Shown here in pieces: positions 28,972-40,466 of a DNA stretch of 64,000 nucleotides. The stretch is from assembly GCA_010909725.1 (NCBI GenBank), contig JAACMV010000030.1:930001-994000 (forward strand). The letters are read 5' to 3'. The position numbers were made by a program, and so were the translations under genes. The notes below the pieces were generated by a model, which worked only from the letters and a program-made list of their open reading frames with translations, searched no databases and was not told where the DNA came from. How positions within the stretch are numbered: the stretch's first letter is position 1; each line of letters opens with the position of its first letter. The DNA is from Picochlorum sp. 'celeri'. Lineage: Eukaryota > Chlorophyta > Trebouxiophyceae.

Positions 28972-30378
28972 ATGATGGCTGTAAAGGTCGATCGGATGGG
29001 GATGCAACGACATGCTTCTTTGTGTCGTACGTCTTTGCATCCTGCGTTGATCATTGGGCATGGTATTGGTGGCAGAGAGGTGACATATAGAAGAGTGCAT
29101 GCAATGTCGAGGGCCGTGCGAGTTGAGAGCAGCAGCAGCGTGTATTTGGACTGGGCCCTGGAGAAGGGGGTGTCGTTTCAAAAGGTGACGCAGGATGTGA
29201 TTGGGGGTATGCGAGGGATGGTGGCTGTTGAAGATGTTGGGAAAGGAGAGATTTTTGTAGAGCTGCCGAGGTCTGCTGCGCTTGTTGTTGACCCATTGGA
29301 GAAGTGTCCTTGCAGTGAGTTTGTGGATGTTGGGTATTACAAAGCATGCTCGTGGTATGTAAAAATGTCCATCTTGTTGCTGTGGGAGAGGCAGAAAGGG
29401 GCGTCGTCGAGAATATATGGATATATAGCTCAATTACCGTCGAGTATTGATACTCCTGTTCGTTGGAGTGAGGAAGAAGTAGACCAATTGCAATCAGCTA
29501 GATTGAAACAGGCTGTTCTGGAGCAAAAAGAGGAATGGTCTGCTGCGTACAAAGAGTTTCAGAAGAATAGAGTGGAGAATACCACAGAGGTGACGTATGA
29601 TGATTTTGTATGGGCCATGGAGAATGTGAGGAGTAGGTCGTTCAGTGGACCGTATGCTGGGTCTCCAATTAGAGAGCGACTCACCATGGCTGGTATGCTT
29701 GCCGTTGTGGGTGGTGGATATGCGTTCATGTCTCATATTCCTTTAGAATCTGTGTTGAATGCTGGAATAGCGGTGGCGTGTTTTAATCTCGTGTATGATG
29801 TGGTACTCTCATCCAGGCTGAAATGGTTTGCCATGTGCCCAGTGATTGACAGTTTGAATCACAGTGGGAATGTGACGAGCTCGATCGAGTACGAGTATTT
29901 CAAAGATACATTCGTTGTATCAACAGGGTCTTCGTATGAGAAGGGGCAGCAGATATTTATTTCGTATGGGAAGAAGACAAATGAGCAGCTGATGCAGTAT
30001 TATGGGTTTATTCTGAAGGATAATCCGCATGATGTGTATACTGTTGTAGCCACTGTGAATGGAATCGAAGTTCCATTGTCGATTACGCAGAATGGGCAAC
30101 TTGCTGAGGAGACGATGACGATGCTGGAAGGGAATGATGAGGTGAGGAAAGGTGTGTCTGGAAGTTTCTCAGATGCTGTCAATGCTGCCCTCATTGATGC
30201 CGTCAGACAAGAATTAGATAGAAAGCAGACATCGCTTGCAGACGATGAACGGCTGTGTAATTCACCTGGAATGGTGAAAAGTGTTAGGCAACAGATTGCT
30301 CTTGATTTTCGAATGTCTCAAAAGACCATGTTGACCAAGGCATTGACACTTGCAGAGAAGAGGCAGAAAAAGCGGTGA
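28972..30378 (+). CDS. Plastid SET-domain protein with inserted hydrophobic segments
   Basis: About 468 residues from ATG 28972; an ATG at 28975 follows, and the open frame upstream of 28972 has no ATG. The N-terminal about 60 residues are Arg/His/Ser-rich and suit a transit peptide. It is related to Rubisco LSMT/SETD3: VRWSEEEVDQLQSARLK, FVWAMENVRSRSFSGP, CPVIDSLNHSGNV with the NHS motif intact, and FISYGKKTNEQLMQYYGF. Unusually, two hydrophobic stretches (about residues 236-280) sit between the RSRSF block and the CPVIDSLNHS block. They may anchor the enzyme to a plastid membrane. The substrate is unknown. The window has a second, NHS-less relative at 25651-27112. Confidence 0.85.
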   Translation: MMAVKVDRMGMQRHASLCRTSLHPALIIGHGIGGREVTYRRVHAMSRAVRVESSSSVYLDWALEKGVSFQKVTQDVIGGMRGMVAVEDVGKGEIFVELPRSAALVVDPLEKCPCSEFVDVGYYKACSWYVKMSILLLWERQKGASSRIYGYIAQLPSSIDTPVRWSEEEVDQLQSARLKQAVLEQKEEWSAAYKEFQKNRVENTTEVTYDDFVWAMENVRSRSFSGPYAGSPIRERLTMAGMLAVVGGGYAFMSHIPLESVLNAGIAVACFNLVYDVVLSSRLKWFAMCPVIDSLNHSGNVTSSIEYEYFKDTFVVSTGSSYEKGQQIFISYGKKTNEQLMQYYGFILKDNPHDVYTVVATVNGIEVPLSITQNGQLAEETMTMLEGNDEVRKGVSGSFSDAVNAALIDAVRQELDRKQTSLADDERLCNSPGMVKSVRQQIALDFRMSQKTMLTKALTLAEKRQKKR

Positions 30379-30533
30379 CTACAAATGTAATAGGATTGAC
30401 TTTTACAAGGTGTAAAAAATACCTATGCAATCATGTAAGACAAAGATATCTGACGACTGGGTGCTACGGATACCAATCTGGCATCACAAAATGCATCTGA
30501 CTGTTGAATTCCAGAAAATTGTATCATCTGCGA

Positions 30534-33500
30534 TTACTTTTGGCTGACCCTTACAACGGAAGCACGCGACAACAGGCTTCCTGGTGACTGGATCTGACCA
30601 CCAACTCCTGGAACTCCGCCAGAAACATATCCACCGGCAGAAATGCGCCCAGACAGGCGAGCAACGCTGACACGCGACATGGATGATCTGTTGACGCCAA
30701 TACCTGCGTTGGATCCAATGTGCTCTCCCTGGAGGTTGAAGAAAGTCTGGTACAAAGATTGCTGGCGAATGCCTTCCTCGTTGAGGATGTAGTGCATTGC
30801 CCACTTGATTGGATCCAATCCAAAGTACCAAATTGCTGCCCAAATCCATGCGGCCACAGCATAGTATGTGCATCCAATCACAGAGGCGGTAGATACTGCC
30901 TCTGTTCCAGCAAATGGAACTTCACGGGAATTGAAGAATGGATTGAATCCACCAGAGGACAGGGTGCAGAATTGGCAGTCCTCGACTGGGTTGGGTGGGA
31001 ATGTATATCCATTGAATCCAAACACAGAAATCAGAGTAGCGCAGAACTGTGCAGCAAAGAATGCAATATATGTCCAGGATCCAGCGCGAGAGAACAACGA
31101 GAACGCTGCTGTACGCACAACAAAGACGAGAGCTTGTCCTGAAATAGATACCTGAAGGTACAATGCAGCCCTGGACATGGCTCCACGGACATACCTCTGC
31201 TCCACCACGCACTGGTCCAAGGCAAGAATTTCTCCATAACCGGCATTCAATTGCGCTTCAGTCAGATCGTAAATCTGTGAAATTGGTGTTTCATCAGTGA
31301 TCTGCGCGTCGTTTCTCTCATTATACTTGGGAATTCCAGAGGTCTGGCACCACTCTGTGACAGAGTTCTCTCGCTCATCCAAGGAGAACATACCGAGCTT
31401 ATCCTCGAAGAATGTCATATGCGTAAGCACATAGTAGAATACCCACGAGGACAATGTGAGGTACAAGCCATAGACAATTCCTGTGGTGAAGATGGAGAAC
31501 AGGTTCCAACGATTTGGTACATGGGATGGAACAACTCTATCCTTTGACAATGCAATCATGGCTCCATCGTTGAACACAGCCAACAACACAATCAAAATAG
31601 TTGGGAAGAACCAATCATAGATCACCGTGAGAAGACCAAACGTGAACGAGATACGGAATGTCATTGCAACAGTGTATCTGGCATATGTGGTCATGCGCTG
31701 GAAAATCTTTCTAGCACCAATCACAGCACCAACAATAGTGAAAAGACCTGGTTCAGTGAGCACAATATCTGCGGCACCGCGTGCAGCATCAGTTGCACCG
31801 GCAACAGCAATACCGACATTGGCCTTTTTCAATGCTGGAGCGTCATTGACACCATCTCCTGTCATTCCAAGCATATGTCCTCTATCCTGCAACATTTTCA
31901 CAATCATATGCTTATGCTCAGGGAACACCTCTGCGAACCCATCAGCCTCTTCAACCAGATCCTCCACACTGGCATGGCCTTCCACAAGTCCAAATCCTTG
32001 CTTTGCCTTCAACAAAGCCTCTGTGGTAAACATATTCGTTCCCAATCCCAACTGCTTTGCTGTTTCCTTACCAATCAGCAGCTGATCTCCTGTCACCATC
32101 TTCACCTGAATGCCCATGACCAAACATCTTTCAATGGTTTCTTTGGTATCATGACGTGGAGGATCAAACAGTGGCACAAGACCAACCATTTGCCAGGATG
32201 GAGTTCCCTCTCCCTCGGAAATAGCAATACCCAATGCACGATATCCTCTTCCAGCGTACTCGTTAATCTTCTTTGTGCACTCTGCCTCAATATCGCTCGC
32301 ATTTCTTGCGTTACGCACAACCACCTGAGGAGCTCCCTTCATCACCTGGAAGTATCTTCCAGTCTCATTCTCCACCAAATGGGCAATAGTATACTTATCC
32401 GTTGGGTTAAATGGAACATACTTCTTCAACGTGTAAAGTTCCTTGATAGAATCTCTCTCAGCATAGGATTCGAAGAGCACCATATCAATAGGCTCTTCAG
32501 TCACTGTATTGGCAGACAGAGCACCATACTTGAGAATATCTTCAATCGTAAAGTCTCCCTCAGGATGACAGGTTGCCACATCTACAGTCAATTTGTTGAG
32601 AGTGAGTGTTCCTGTTTTATCAGAGCACAGAATATCCATTCCAGCCATTTCCTCCACAGCAGACATGCGGGACACAATAGCACCATCCTTGGCCAGCTTG
32701 AATGCTCCCAAAGCCAATGTCACAGACAACACTGTCGGCATGGCAATTGGAATACCTCCAACAATGATGACCAAAATATTTGTGAGGATTGGACAGTATC
32801 CCTCTCCACCATAGCAAGAGTGATTATAGACACCAAATCCAACACCAATTTCAATCACAACCCAGACTCCAATCGTAAGCAAACAAATAGCTCCAATCTT
32901 TGTCATGATAATTTGAAGGTTGGCAACGTTATCAGAAGCTCCAAGCAGAGCAGCGGCTCTTCCGAAGAAGGTATCCATACCAGTCGCATAGACAACACAG
33001 TGACGCTCTCCTTGCTTGATGGTGGATCCAGAGAAACACACATCTCCTGAATACTTCTTCACCGGAAGAGATTCACCAGTCAAAGCTGCCTGGTCGCACT
33101 GCAATGGTGTCTCAAGCTCTGGACTCGCAGCACCTTCATCAAGAATCTTCACATCAGCGGGCACGATATCTCCCAATCTGATGACCACGATATCTCCTGG
33201 AACAAGATCCTGCGCTTCCACTGTTTTCGGTTCTCCATCTCGAATAACCTTTGCTTTCGGCGCCAATGCTGATGTCAACGCCTTGATAGCTTTGTCAGCA
33301 TTCGACTCCTCAACAAAAGAAATGGTTGCATTGACAAGCAGCAATGCCACAATCAACGCAAAATCAGCATAATCAAGCAACGCAATAGCAATAATCGCTG
33401 CTGCTTCCATAGCCCATGACAATGGATTCCACATATACCCGAGATAAATAAGCAAAGGATTTCTGCTGGACTCTGGCAACTTGTTTGGACCATACTCTTC

Positions 33501-33874
33501 CAACCTCTTTGCAGCCTCTTCGCTGCTCAGTCCCTTCTCATCACACTTGAGCAACTCGAACGCCCTCTGTTCAGACACGTCCTTGAAATCGACCTCATCT
33601 CCCTGATCCACATCCACATTGACATCTACATATATATAGCATTATCATTGTCATCGACTCGTAATCGTTCGCCGTCATTTGAGGGAAAAACAAGGGAAAA
33701 TATTCCATAAAAAAGATACCCCCCATCGCACCCCACCCTCGACCGTACACCAGACACCCACGAGGGCAAGCGTCCCTCCGCAGCCTCCAGTTGATCGATT
33801 CGTCAAACCTCGTCTCCATAGGCTATCACTAACAACAAAAGACACCCAAACAACAGCGCACCTTTGCTCGACAT
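30534..33874 (-). CDS. PMA: Plasma-membrane H+-ATPase (P3A-type)
   Basis: Proton pump energising the plasma membrane, including proton-coupled uptake such as NRT2. Exons 33874-33862 (13 nt, MSSK plus one base) and 33625-30534 give 1,034 residues. The intron is 236 bp (GTGCGC...TGTAG). The junction reads [21 protein letters not shown]. Motifs: phosphorylation site [31 protein letters not shown], and [30 protein letters not shown] and PALLxGE-like [12 protein letters not shown] mark the P3A group. The C-terminal tail is Ser/Gly-rich ([20 protein letters not shown]) and ends VVRVSQK, without the plant penultimate-Thr 14-3-3 motif. A long non-cytosolic loop rich in Glu/Asp is present near residues 730-800. 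Confidence 0.95.
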
Positions 33875-34343
33875 TGTCTCACACTGGTCTGCAGTGCTGA
33901 CCCCGATTCGCAAAGTCTACGTTGCAAACGTCCCTGTAACAACACAATCCCATGCGATGGTAATGTAAATAAGTGATACGTATGCAGAACAATCGACACC
34001 AGATAAGACGGAGTAAACCGAAACAAATCAACCGTCAGAAATGGGATTCGAGGGAATCGGGAAAGAAGCGGGGAGCCAGAGAATTTATTCCATCATACCT
34101 GGTAGACCACACAGTTGTACCGATTTTAACTATTACCAATAATAATACATACAGTAGGTTGGACGAAGCTATTCTTTGAGGATTAGGTTTTTGGCAGAAA
34201 CACGGGGTTGCCCGCTCCATTGGAACGGCTCCAAGGTTGACAGAGATCTCTCTCGAGGATGAGGAGATGATCAGGAGGACGCGGGTGTATCTCATTGGTA
34301 AAATGAGCATGGTTACATGGTGACGTGCATATCGGTACTAGAC
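33875..34343. other. Intergenic region upstream of H+-ATPase, downstream of catalase
   Basis: About 470 bp with no supported gene. Short frames on both strands lack any family resemblance. It should contain the H+-ATPase promoter. Confidence 0.35.
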
Positions 34344-36147
34344 TCACAAGGCTCCAGCAGATTGGAGTTTTGATGCAACTCGCCGACCAAGGTCTGCATC
34401 ACATTGGCTAAGGTATCCCAGCCATACACGCCTGACCTCTTGTGTGGTTCTTGGATCAAGCAACAAGTCACCAGTGAGGCGGTCAATGAACCTGTCCTGT
34501 CGTGCTTTGTCCCATGATCTGAACCTAATACCTGGTTGGGCAAAGTTGTTTTCTTTGGGAATCACGCCCCTCTCTCTGGTGCCAGAGAGGTTTCTGGATG
34601 GGACTGGGAATTGCTCTGCCTGCCTGGCTGGGTCATTTCTGGAGGGGAAGTAGTTCACTTCTTCTTCTCGAATGAGGAAATTCATGGCTCCGTCGTGATG
34701 GTTATTATGGTATGCGGATTTGGGGGCGTTTGGAGGGAGCATGAGGTAATTTCCTCCGAGCCTGTACCGCTGTGCATCATGGTACGAAAACACCCTTGTC
34801 TGCAAAAGCTTGTCATCGCTATAGTGCACTCCTGGGACAACGATGGCGGGGCAGAATGCCAGCTGCTCATTTTCAAGGAAGAAATTGTCCGGGTTTCTGT
34901 TCAAGACCATTCGTCCGACTGGCTGAAGAGGGAAGATATCCTCTGGCCACGTCTTTGTCACATCCAATGGGTCAAAATCAAACTTGTTCTCATCCTTTGG
35001 ATCCATGACTTGAATGAACAGTCTCCACTCGGGGTAATCTCCAGCAGCAATTGCATCATACAAATCTTGTGTGGCATGGCTGTGGTTCTTTCCACCAACA
35101 AGAACAGCATCGTCATCCAACAGCGACTTGACACCACATGTTGGCTTCCAATGGAACTTGACATACGTCTCCTTCCCTTCCTTGTTCACCATGACAAATG
35201 TATGCACACCGAATCCTTCCATATGCCTGTAATTCAGTGGAATACCCACATCATCAAGAAGGAATGTAAACATGTGCATGGACTCTGGAAAGTGTGAGAA
35301 AAAGTCGGCAATCCTCCACCCCTCTTGAATATGGCTCTTTGGGTTTGGTTTGAGCGAGTGGACCATATCCGGAAACTTCATACCATCTCGGATGAAAAAC
35401 ACTGGCATGTTATTCCCAACCAGATCAAAGTTACCCTCTCTGGTGTAAAATTTGACTGCAAATCCTCTTGGGTCACGAATCGTCTCTGGAGATCCTCTCT
35501 CGTGAATGACTGTCGAGAACCGAACAATCACAGGTGTCTGTACTCCTGGTCCTCTCAAAAAGTCAGCACATGTGAGATGACTGATATCGTGAGTCACTTC
35601 AAAAAATCCCTTTGCTGACGCTCCTCGGGCATGGACAACTCGTTCTGGTATCCTCTCTCTGTGAAACTGCACAACGTCGTGTAAATCATGTAAAGGAAAT
35701 CATGTAACTAAAAAGAATACAGATGTGAATGAACGTACGTTGGCCAATTTCTCCATCAGCTGATAATCTTCCATCAAAATGGGACCTCGAACTCCCACCG
35801 TTGCTGAGTTATTGTTATTCCACACAGGAGCACCATGGTTATTGGTCCACTGAGTGCTATTAAACTCGGAATTCGCAGTAAACTACAGGCAGAGAGTCGC
35901 CGTCAGTCGCCATGGAAGAGACAAAGCATATCCGAAACACGTCTGTGTCTGCCATGATCAAACCCAACCCAAACCCGGACATATTCACCACACTTTGGTG
36001 TAAAGAAGAGATTGAATGCATAGTAAAGAGGGTGTGGGCAGCATGGCGAACGTTGTTCAATCTCGGTGTCGTCGTCCAACGCCAGCGTCCCCGCTCTCTC
36101 GTCTATTATCCACAGCAATCCAGACAACGTACCTTGTATGGATCCAT
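34344..36147 (-). CDS. CAT: Catalase (heme, clade 1 plant-like)
   Basis: Decomposes hydrogen peroxide. Exons 36147-36133 (15 nt, MDPYK), 35882-35739 and 35666-34344 give 493 residues, the family's usual length. Introns are 250 and 72 bp, both GTACGT. Junctions: [17 protein letters not shown] and [23 protein letters not shown]. Catalytic His in [12 protein letters not shown], Asn in [14 protein letters not shown], and heme-ligand Tyr in [14 protein letters not shown]. The C-terminus SAGAL is not a standard PTS1, so peroxisomal import would need an internal or atypical signal. Confidence 0.95.
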
Positions 36148-36551
36148 GGTGATGTTTTTAATGGATTAAATTCTGTTTGTCGGAACCAATAGCTGCTCTA
36201 TGTGTCATCATGGATCATCCCAAACAGACAGGCATGGGTCTATCTTTTTTTGTGAAGGGTCCGGTCGTTTGTGGGGTTTGATGGGTGACCATTGGTTGCT
36301 ATCAAGAGGAACGAATTTGGTACGAAATCCATGGGCATAGTGGGATGAGCATAGCCAAAATATAAATCATTATGGGGGATGAGGATGAAAGAAAGAGGAA
36401 GAGAGGGAATGGAGGTGGACAGAGTCGGGTGCGCGGACTGCATGTGGCATGCTTTTGTTTTAGTGTCTTCAATCGTTCGATTCCTTGATACAACGATGAA
36501 TGCATCAGACTGCAGTCATATTAAATGTATATATCTGTGATTTAAAAACCT
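36148..36551. other. Intergenic region catalase-TRMB
   Basis: About 400 bp of divergent promoter space; no gene or notable repeat recognised. Confidence 0.35.
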
Positions 36552-37389
36552 ATGATGGCCGTATTGTGTGCGCAGGATGAGAAGAACATGGATGGAAAGG
36601 ATATTGTCAAGCTTCCCAGGAAAGGCAAGTATAGACAGCGTGCTCACAGCAATCCATTGCTGGATGTGCATTTTGATGTTCCAACAAAGCCATCTGATGT
36701 AGATTGGTGCGTCTCACGATGTATGCATGGTCAATAGCAGCAATGATTGTGGTGAATGATGATTGTCAGCGTTATGCAGGTCTACATACTTTCCTGAACT
36801 GTATGCTCAGGCTGCAGAAAAGCAACAGCCTCCACCACGCGTCGATTTTGTGGATGTGGGGTGCGGTTTTGGGGGTATGACGATAAAATTAGCAGAAGAG
36901 TTTCCTGATAAGCTGGTTGTGGGGATGGAGATTCGGCAGAAGGTGTCAGAATATGTGAAGCAGCGGATTCTTGCCCTACGGAAACGAGAGCCTGGCAAAT
37001 ATACGAATGCTGCCTCCATTCGTACTAATACTATGAAGCATCTCGTGCAGTATTTTGAAAAGGGGCAGTTGGAAAAGATGTTTTTCCTGTTTCCAGATCC
37101 TCATTTTAAAACATCAAACCATAGGAGAAGAATTATTCAAACAACTCTGTTGGATGAATACGCATATCTTCTCAAATCAGGAGGTGTATTATATACGATT
37201 ACCGATGTAGAAGATTTGGCGTGCTGGATGAGAGAGCGTTTGGAGCAGCATCCATTGTTTGAGAGAATTCCTGATGATGAGCTGGCCAAAGATCCCGTGG
37301 CAACGTTTATAGAGACTGTGACTGAAGAAGGTAAAAAGGTAAAGACGAATGGTGGCTCGATATGGAAGGCGATTTTCAGAAGAGTATGA
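36552..37389 (+). CDS. TRM8: tRNA (guanine-N7)-methyltransferase (TrmB/METTL1/TRM8)
   Basis: Makes m7G46 in tRNA. Exons 36552-36706 and 36780-37389 (intron GTGCGT...ATGCAG, 73 bp) give 254 residues (two adjacent in-frame ATGs). The junction [17 protein letters not shown] matches METTL1 (EEMDWSELYPEFF). Motifs: [17 protein letters not shown]-binding [62 protein letters not shown] and [21 protein letters not shown]. Confidence 0.94.
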
Positions 37390-37407
37390 TGGCGTGTCAT
37401 GAGAATG

Positions 37408-37815
37408 TTACTGTTTCTTAAATGAGGAGAGATTCTCGTGGAATTCCTTCTTGAGTCGATCAATATCTGGTTTCATTTCTGAAAATAATGGCTTCGCTGG
37501 TCTTTTCAATCCCAATGCCTGCATGTCATGCATTCTTGAACATCATCTTTATGTTGTATTCGAGCTCAAGACGCAAAGAATCTGCAACATACCTCTTGGA
37601 TTCCTGCAATGTGACGTAATCCACAAAACCAGAGCGACACCCACCCTATACAAGAATATATGCGGGTAATCTCATCCATGACGCCATCAGCGTATTAAAA
37701 TGAATAATGAAACAACAATGGATAGGGTTTGAGTCGCACCGAGAGTTGCAAGGGCGAGGACGAGGGCAACGTCCTCTGCATCTTTAAGCACGTGTTGGTA
37801 CCAGGAGGACTGCAT
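37408..37815 (-). CDS. 79-residue single-TM protein, three short exons, unknown
   Basis: Exons 37815-37740, 37645-37593 and 37518-37408 join in frame to 79 residues. Introns are 94 and 74 bp (GTGCGA, GTATGT). The product starts MQSSWYQHVLKDAEDVALVL, has one hydrophobic segment (about ALVLALATLGWVSLWFCGL), then GLKRPAKPLFSEMKPDIDRL and a Lys-rich end. It looks like a small organelle membrane protein, but I do not recognise it. It rests on splice-site and phase logic only. It ends 18 bp from the convergent TRM8 stop. Confidence 0.5.
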
Positions 37816-37909
37816 ATATGTTCATCTACATCATTAAATCATACATTTATTTATTACTATACATAATTGTGTTTGAATTTCATGGCTCGCTCTCGCTATA
37901 TGGATGGTA

Positions 37910-40423
37910 TCAATGGGTCATTAAGGTTTGTTTGTTCCAGAGATGAGCATAGGTTCGCTTGTTCTCCAGCAATTCCTGATGTGTGCCCATTTCAATGATG
38001 CTTCCGTGCTCAACAACAATGATACGGTCAGAGTCTGCGATGGTGGAGAGTCTGTGAGCTACCAAGAGTACTGTTCGATCCTTTCGCTTGGATGATAGCA
38101 CTGTTTGGATGTGGTGCTCTGTGATGGAGTCCAAAGATGATGTGGCCTCATCAAGGATGAGGATGGGTGGGTTTTTCAATATTGCCCTTGCAAAAGCAAC
38201 TCGCTGTTTTTCTCCCCCACTTAAGCGAAGACCTCGCTCGCCCACCCGAGTTTCAAATCCAGCTGGGAATTTGTTCATGATGGTGTCATACAAACATGCT
38301 CCTTTTGCGGCAGCAATGACATCCTCATCAGACGCATCCGGGTACCCATATTTGATGTTGTACCATATCGTGTCATTGAAGAGCACAGTATCCTGAGGGA
38401 CGACAGATATGAGAGATCGAAGGCTTGTTAATGTGATTCTGCTCAAAGGTTGACCTCCGATACTTATCCATCCCCCCAGTGGATCATACAGGCGAAGTAA
38501 GAGCCTGAGAATTGTGGATTTGCCACTCCCTGTTTGACCCACCAGACTGCACGTCTTACCATGTGGGATTGTAAAACTGATATTATTCAACACTGTGGTG
38601 TTGACTCCATGATATGCAAAGCTGACGTTATCAAACGTGATCTCATGATTGTTTCCCATGAATGGTGCTGATTTTGGATGGTCCTTAATCTTTGCCTCCG
38701 TCTCCAACAGCCTGAAAACGCCCTCCATATCCAGTGCTGCATTTTGAATCATTCGGTAGTATGAGCCAAAAAAGTTCAGTGGAGCGAATAACTGCTGCAT
38801 GAGTGTGACAAAGAGGACCGTGTCTCCGACAGACAAGGTTCCCTGGGAGACTCCATACGTGCAAATGAGCATTCCTGAGGCCAGTCCTGTGAAAATGACA
38901 AGCGACTGGAGTACATTCAACGCATTCATGGAGGCAATAAGTTTATAATCCATTTTCTGGTAATCTCGTATTGCTGTTTCATAACATTTCTTCTCTAAAC
39001 CCTCATTCCCAAATATTTTCACAGTCTCGTAATTGAGAAGCGCATCTGTGGCCCTTCCACTGCGTGCATTGTCAAGTTGATTGACTTCTCGTCTAAACTG
39101 TCCCCTCCATTCTGTCAAAAATATTGTCATCGGTATATAAACACCAAGGCTGATGAATACAATCACAGCAATCCATGGCTGCATTTTGAATGCCAGAAAC
39201 ATGGCTGCAGCAGCAATGTCAAAGCATGCTGGGCCTATACTAAAGAGAATTGTTCCAAGAAGGGTTTGGATCGATGTGCTGCCTCTATCCATGATGCGCA
39301 GTATTTCTCCAGTCTTTCTATGCAAATGAAAATCATGATCAAGTGCCAGTACGTGAGAAAACACGTCAAGAGATATTCTTTGATACGCTCTTTGAGAAAT
39401 TGGAATCCAAAGGTACTGCCGAACATTGTTCAAAATCCCTCCCTGTAAAAAGTAGAGGATCAAATATATGGCTACAAATGGATAGAACGCATCTGAAAAT
39501 GGAATGGGTGATGGATGCTTACTCCCTGGATGCGTTTGCTGAGCAATGGCAGAAAACGTGTCGATGACTTTCTTATAAAAGAAGGGCACTGAGATGTTCA
39601 AGAGTCTCATACAAATCACAATCCCTAGGCACAAGGTGGCTCTGATCTTCAACCAAAGTGAGTCAGGCCATACATATTGTAACGCTATTCCAAGCAACAG
39701 TATCCAATTCTTTTCTCTTTTTCTGAGGCTGTTGTTTGATGGCAAATCCTGATACTCTGTGGAGTTGAGTGCTTGGAGATCCCTGTACTTGAGCACTTCC
39801 AGCAAAGCAAAGACAGCTACCACCATCACATTGAGTGCATAGATGAAAAAATGCTTTTCGCTGACGACAATGCATTGGATACTATAGAACACGAGAGACG
39901 AGAAGCACCACAGTCGTATACTGGTAATCCCTTCTATATACCCATGGTTGTGGGCATCCTCTTCATCCTGTATGGTAGAAATCTTTTGCCGTGTCCATCG
40001 CAGCAGCATGACACATGCTATCCATCCACCACCAATGACAATATTACTACATGCGGGAAATATCCCATGGGATATGCCCTTGCTGCTGTAGAGTGCCCAG
40101 ACAGCAACAGCAGCATGCATCATTGCCACGAGGACTGACAGTGCCATCTGGACTGGAAACAAGACCTTGATAGAAGCTCTGCCATAGAGTGAGACATTCA
40201 AGTCGTGAAAATCGAGTCCACTCGCATCACCTCGTTCCAAGAGTGCTTCAGTCTCCTGAGGTGGAGGTGACCTTGGTTGTCGAATCCGAACAACATACAG
40301 GTACTGTGCCACAATGGCGACTGATACAATGTTATATACTATGTAATTACAAATTCTAACCCCATCCTGCCCTTTCAAATGGTCGAAACCGTACATTCCA
40401 GTGTCGAGCGTTTGAAAACGCAT
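37910..40423 (-). CDS. ABC half-transporter, ABCB6/HMT1 type
   Basis: Heavy-metal-tolerance/ATM-like half transporter. 837 residues, no intron. An N-terminal extra membrane domain (about residues 20-240) precedes the six-TM exporter domain, the layout of ABCB6/HMT1. Nucleotide domain: Walker A GQTGSGKSTILRLLLRLYDP, signature LSGGEKQRVAFARAIL, Walker B ILILDEATSSLD, H-loop VAHRLSTI. Substrates in relatives include phytochelatin-metal complexes or porphyrins; none can be assigned here. Confidence 0.92.
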   Translation of the reverse strand: MRFQTLDTGMYGFDHLKGQDGVRICNYIVYNIVSVAIVAQYLYVVRIRQPRSPPPQETEALLERGDASGLDFHDLNVSLYGRASIKVLFPVQMALSVLVAMMHAAVAVWALYSSKGISHGIFPACSNIVIGGGWIACVMLLRWTRQKISTIQDEEDAHNHGYIEGITSIRLWCFSSLVFYSIQCIVVSEKHFFIYALNVMVVAVFALLEVLKYRDLQALNSTEYQDLPSNNSLRKREKNWILLLGIALQYVWPDSLWLKIRATLCLGIVICMRLLNISVPFFYKKVIDTFSAIAQQTHPGSKHPSPIPFSDAFYPFVAIYLILYFLQGGILNNVRQYLWIPISQRAYQRISLDVFSHVLALDHDFHLHRKTGEILRIMDRGSTSIQTLLGTILFSIGPACFDIAAAAMFLAFKMQPWIAVIVFISLGVYIPMTIFLTEWRGQFRREVNQLDNARSGRATDALLNYETVKIFGNEGLEKKCYETAIRDYQKMDYKLIASMNALNVLQSLVIFTGLASGMLICTYGVSQGTLSVGDTVLFVTLMQQLFAPLNFFGSYYRMIQNAALDMEGVFRLLETEAKIKDHPKSAPFMGNNHEITFDNVSFAYHGVNTTVLNNISFTIPHGKTCSLVGQTGSGKSTILRLLLRLYDPLGGWISIGGQPLSRITLTSLRSLISVVPQDTVLFNDTIWYNIKYGYPDASDEDVIAAAKGACLYDTIMNKFPAGFETRVGERGLRLSGGEKQRVAFARAILKNPPILILDEATSSLDSITEHHIQTVLSSKRKDRTVLLVAHRLSTIADSDRIIVVEHGSIIEMGTHQELLENKRTYAHLWNKQTLMTH

Positions 40424-40466
40424 GCTATGAAGGATTTCGGATCATTACACCAATAATAAGCATTAC

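Noticed and set aside
31875..33050. 391-residue plus-strand frame
   Set aside because: Antisense to the H+-ATPase, whose protein is unambiguous.
33875..34343. Frames of 65-91 residues between catalase and H+-ATPase
   Set aside because: No conserved motifs; overlapping in several frames; treated as intergenic.
34344..34360. Possible peroxisomal PTS1 on catalase
   Set aside because: The end SAGAL is not a canonical tripeptide; no spliced alternative with a convincing PTS1 was found.
37500..37645. Read-through frame past exon 2 of the 79-residue protein (GGCRSGFVDYVTLQESKR and on)
   Set aside because: Uses a different phase from exon 1; the spliced three-exon model closes in phase and gives a membrane segment.
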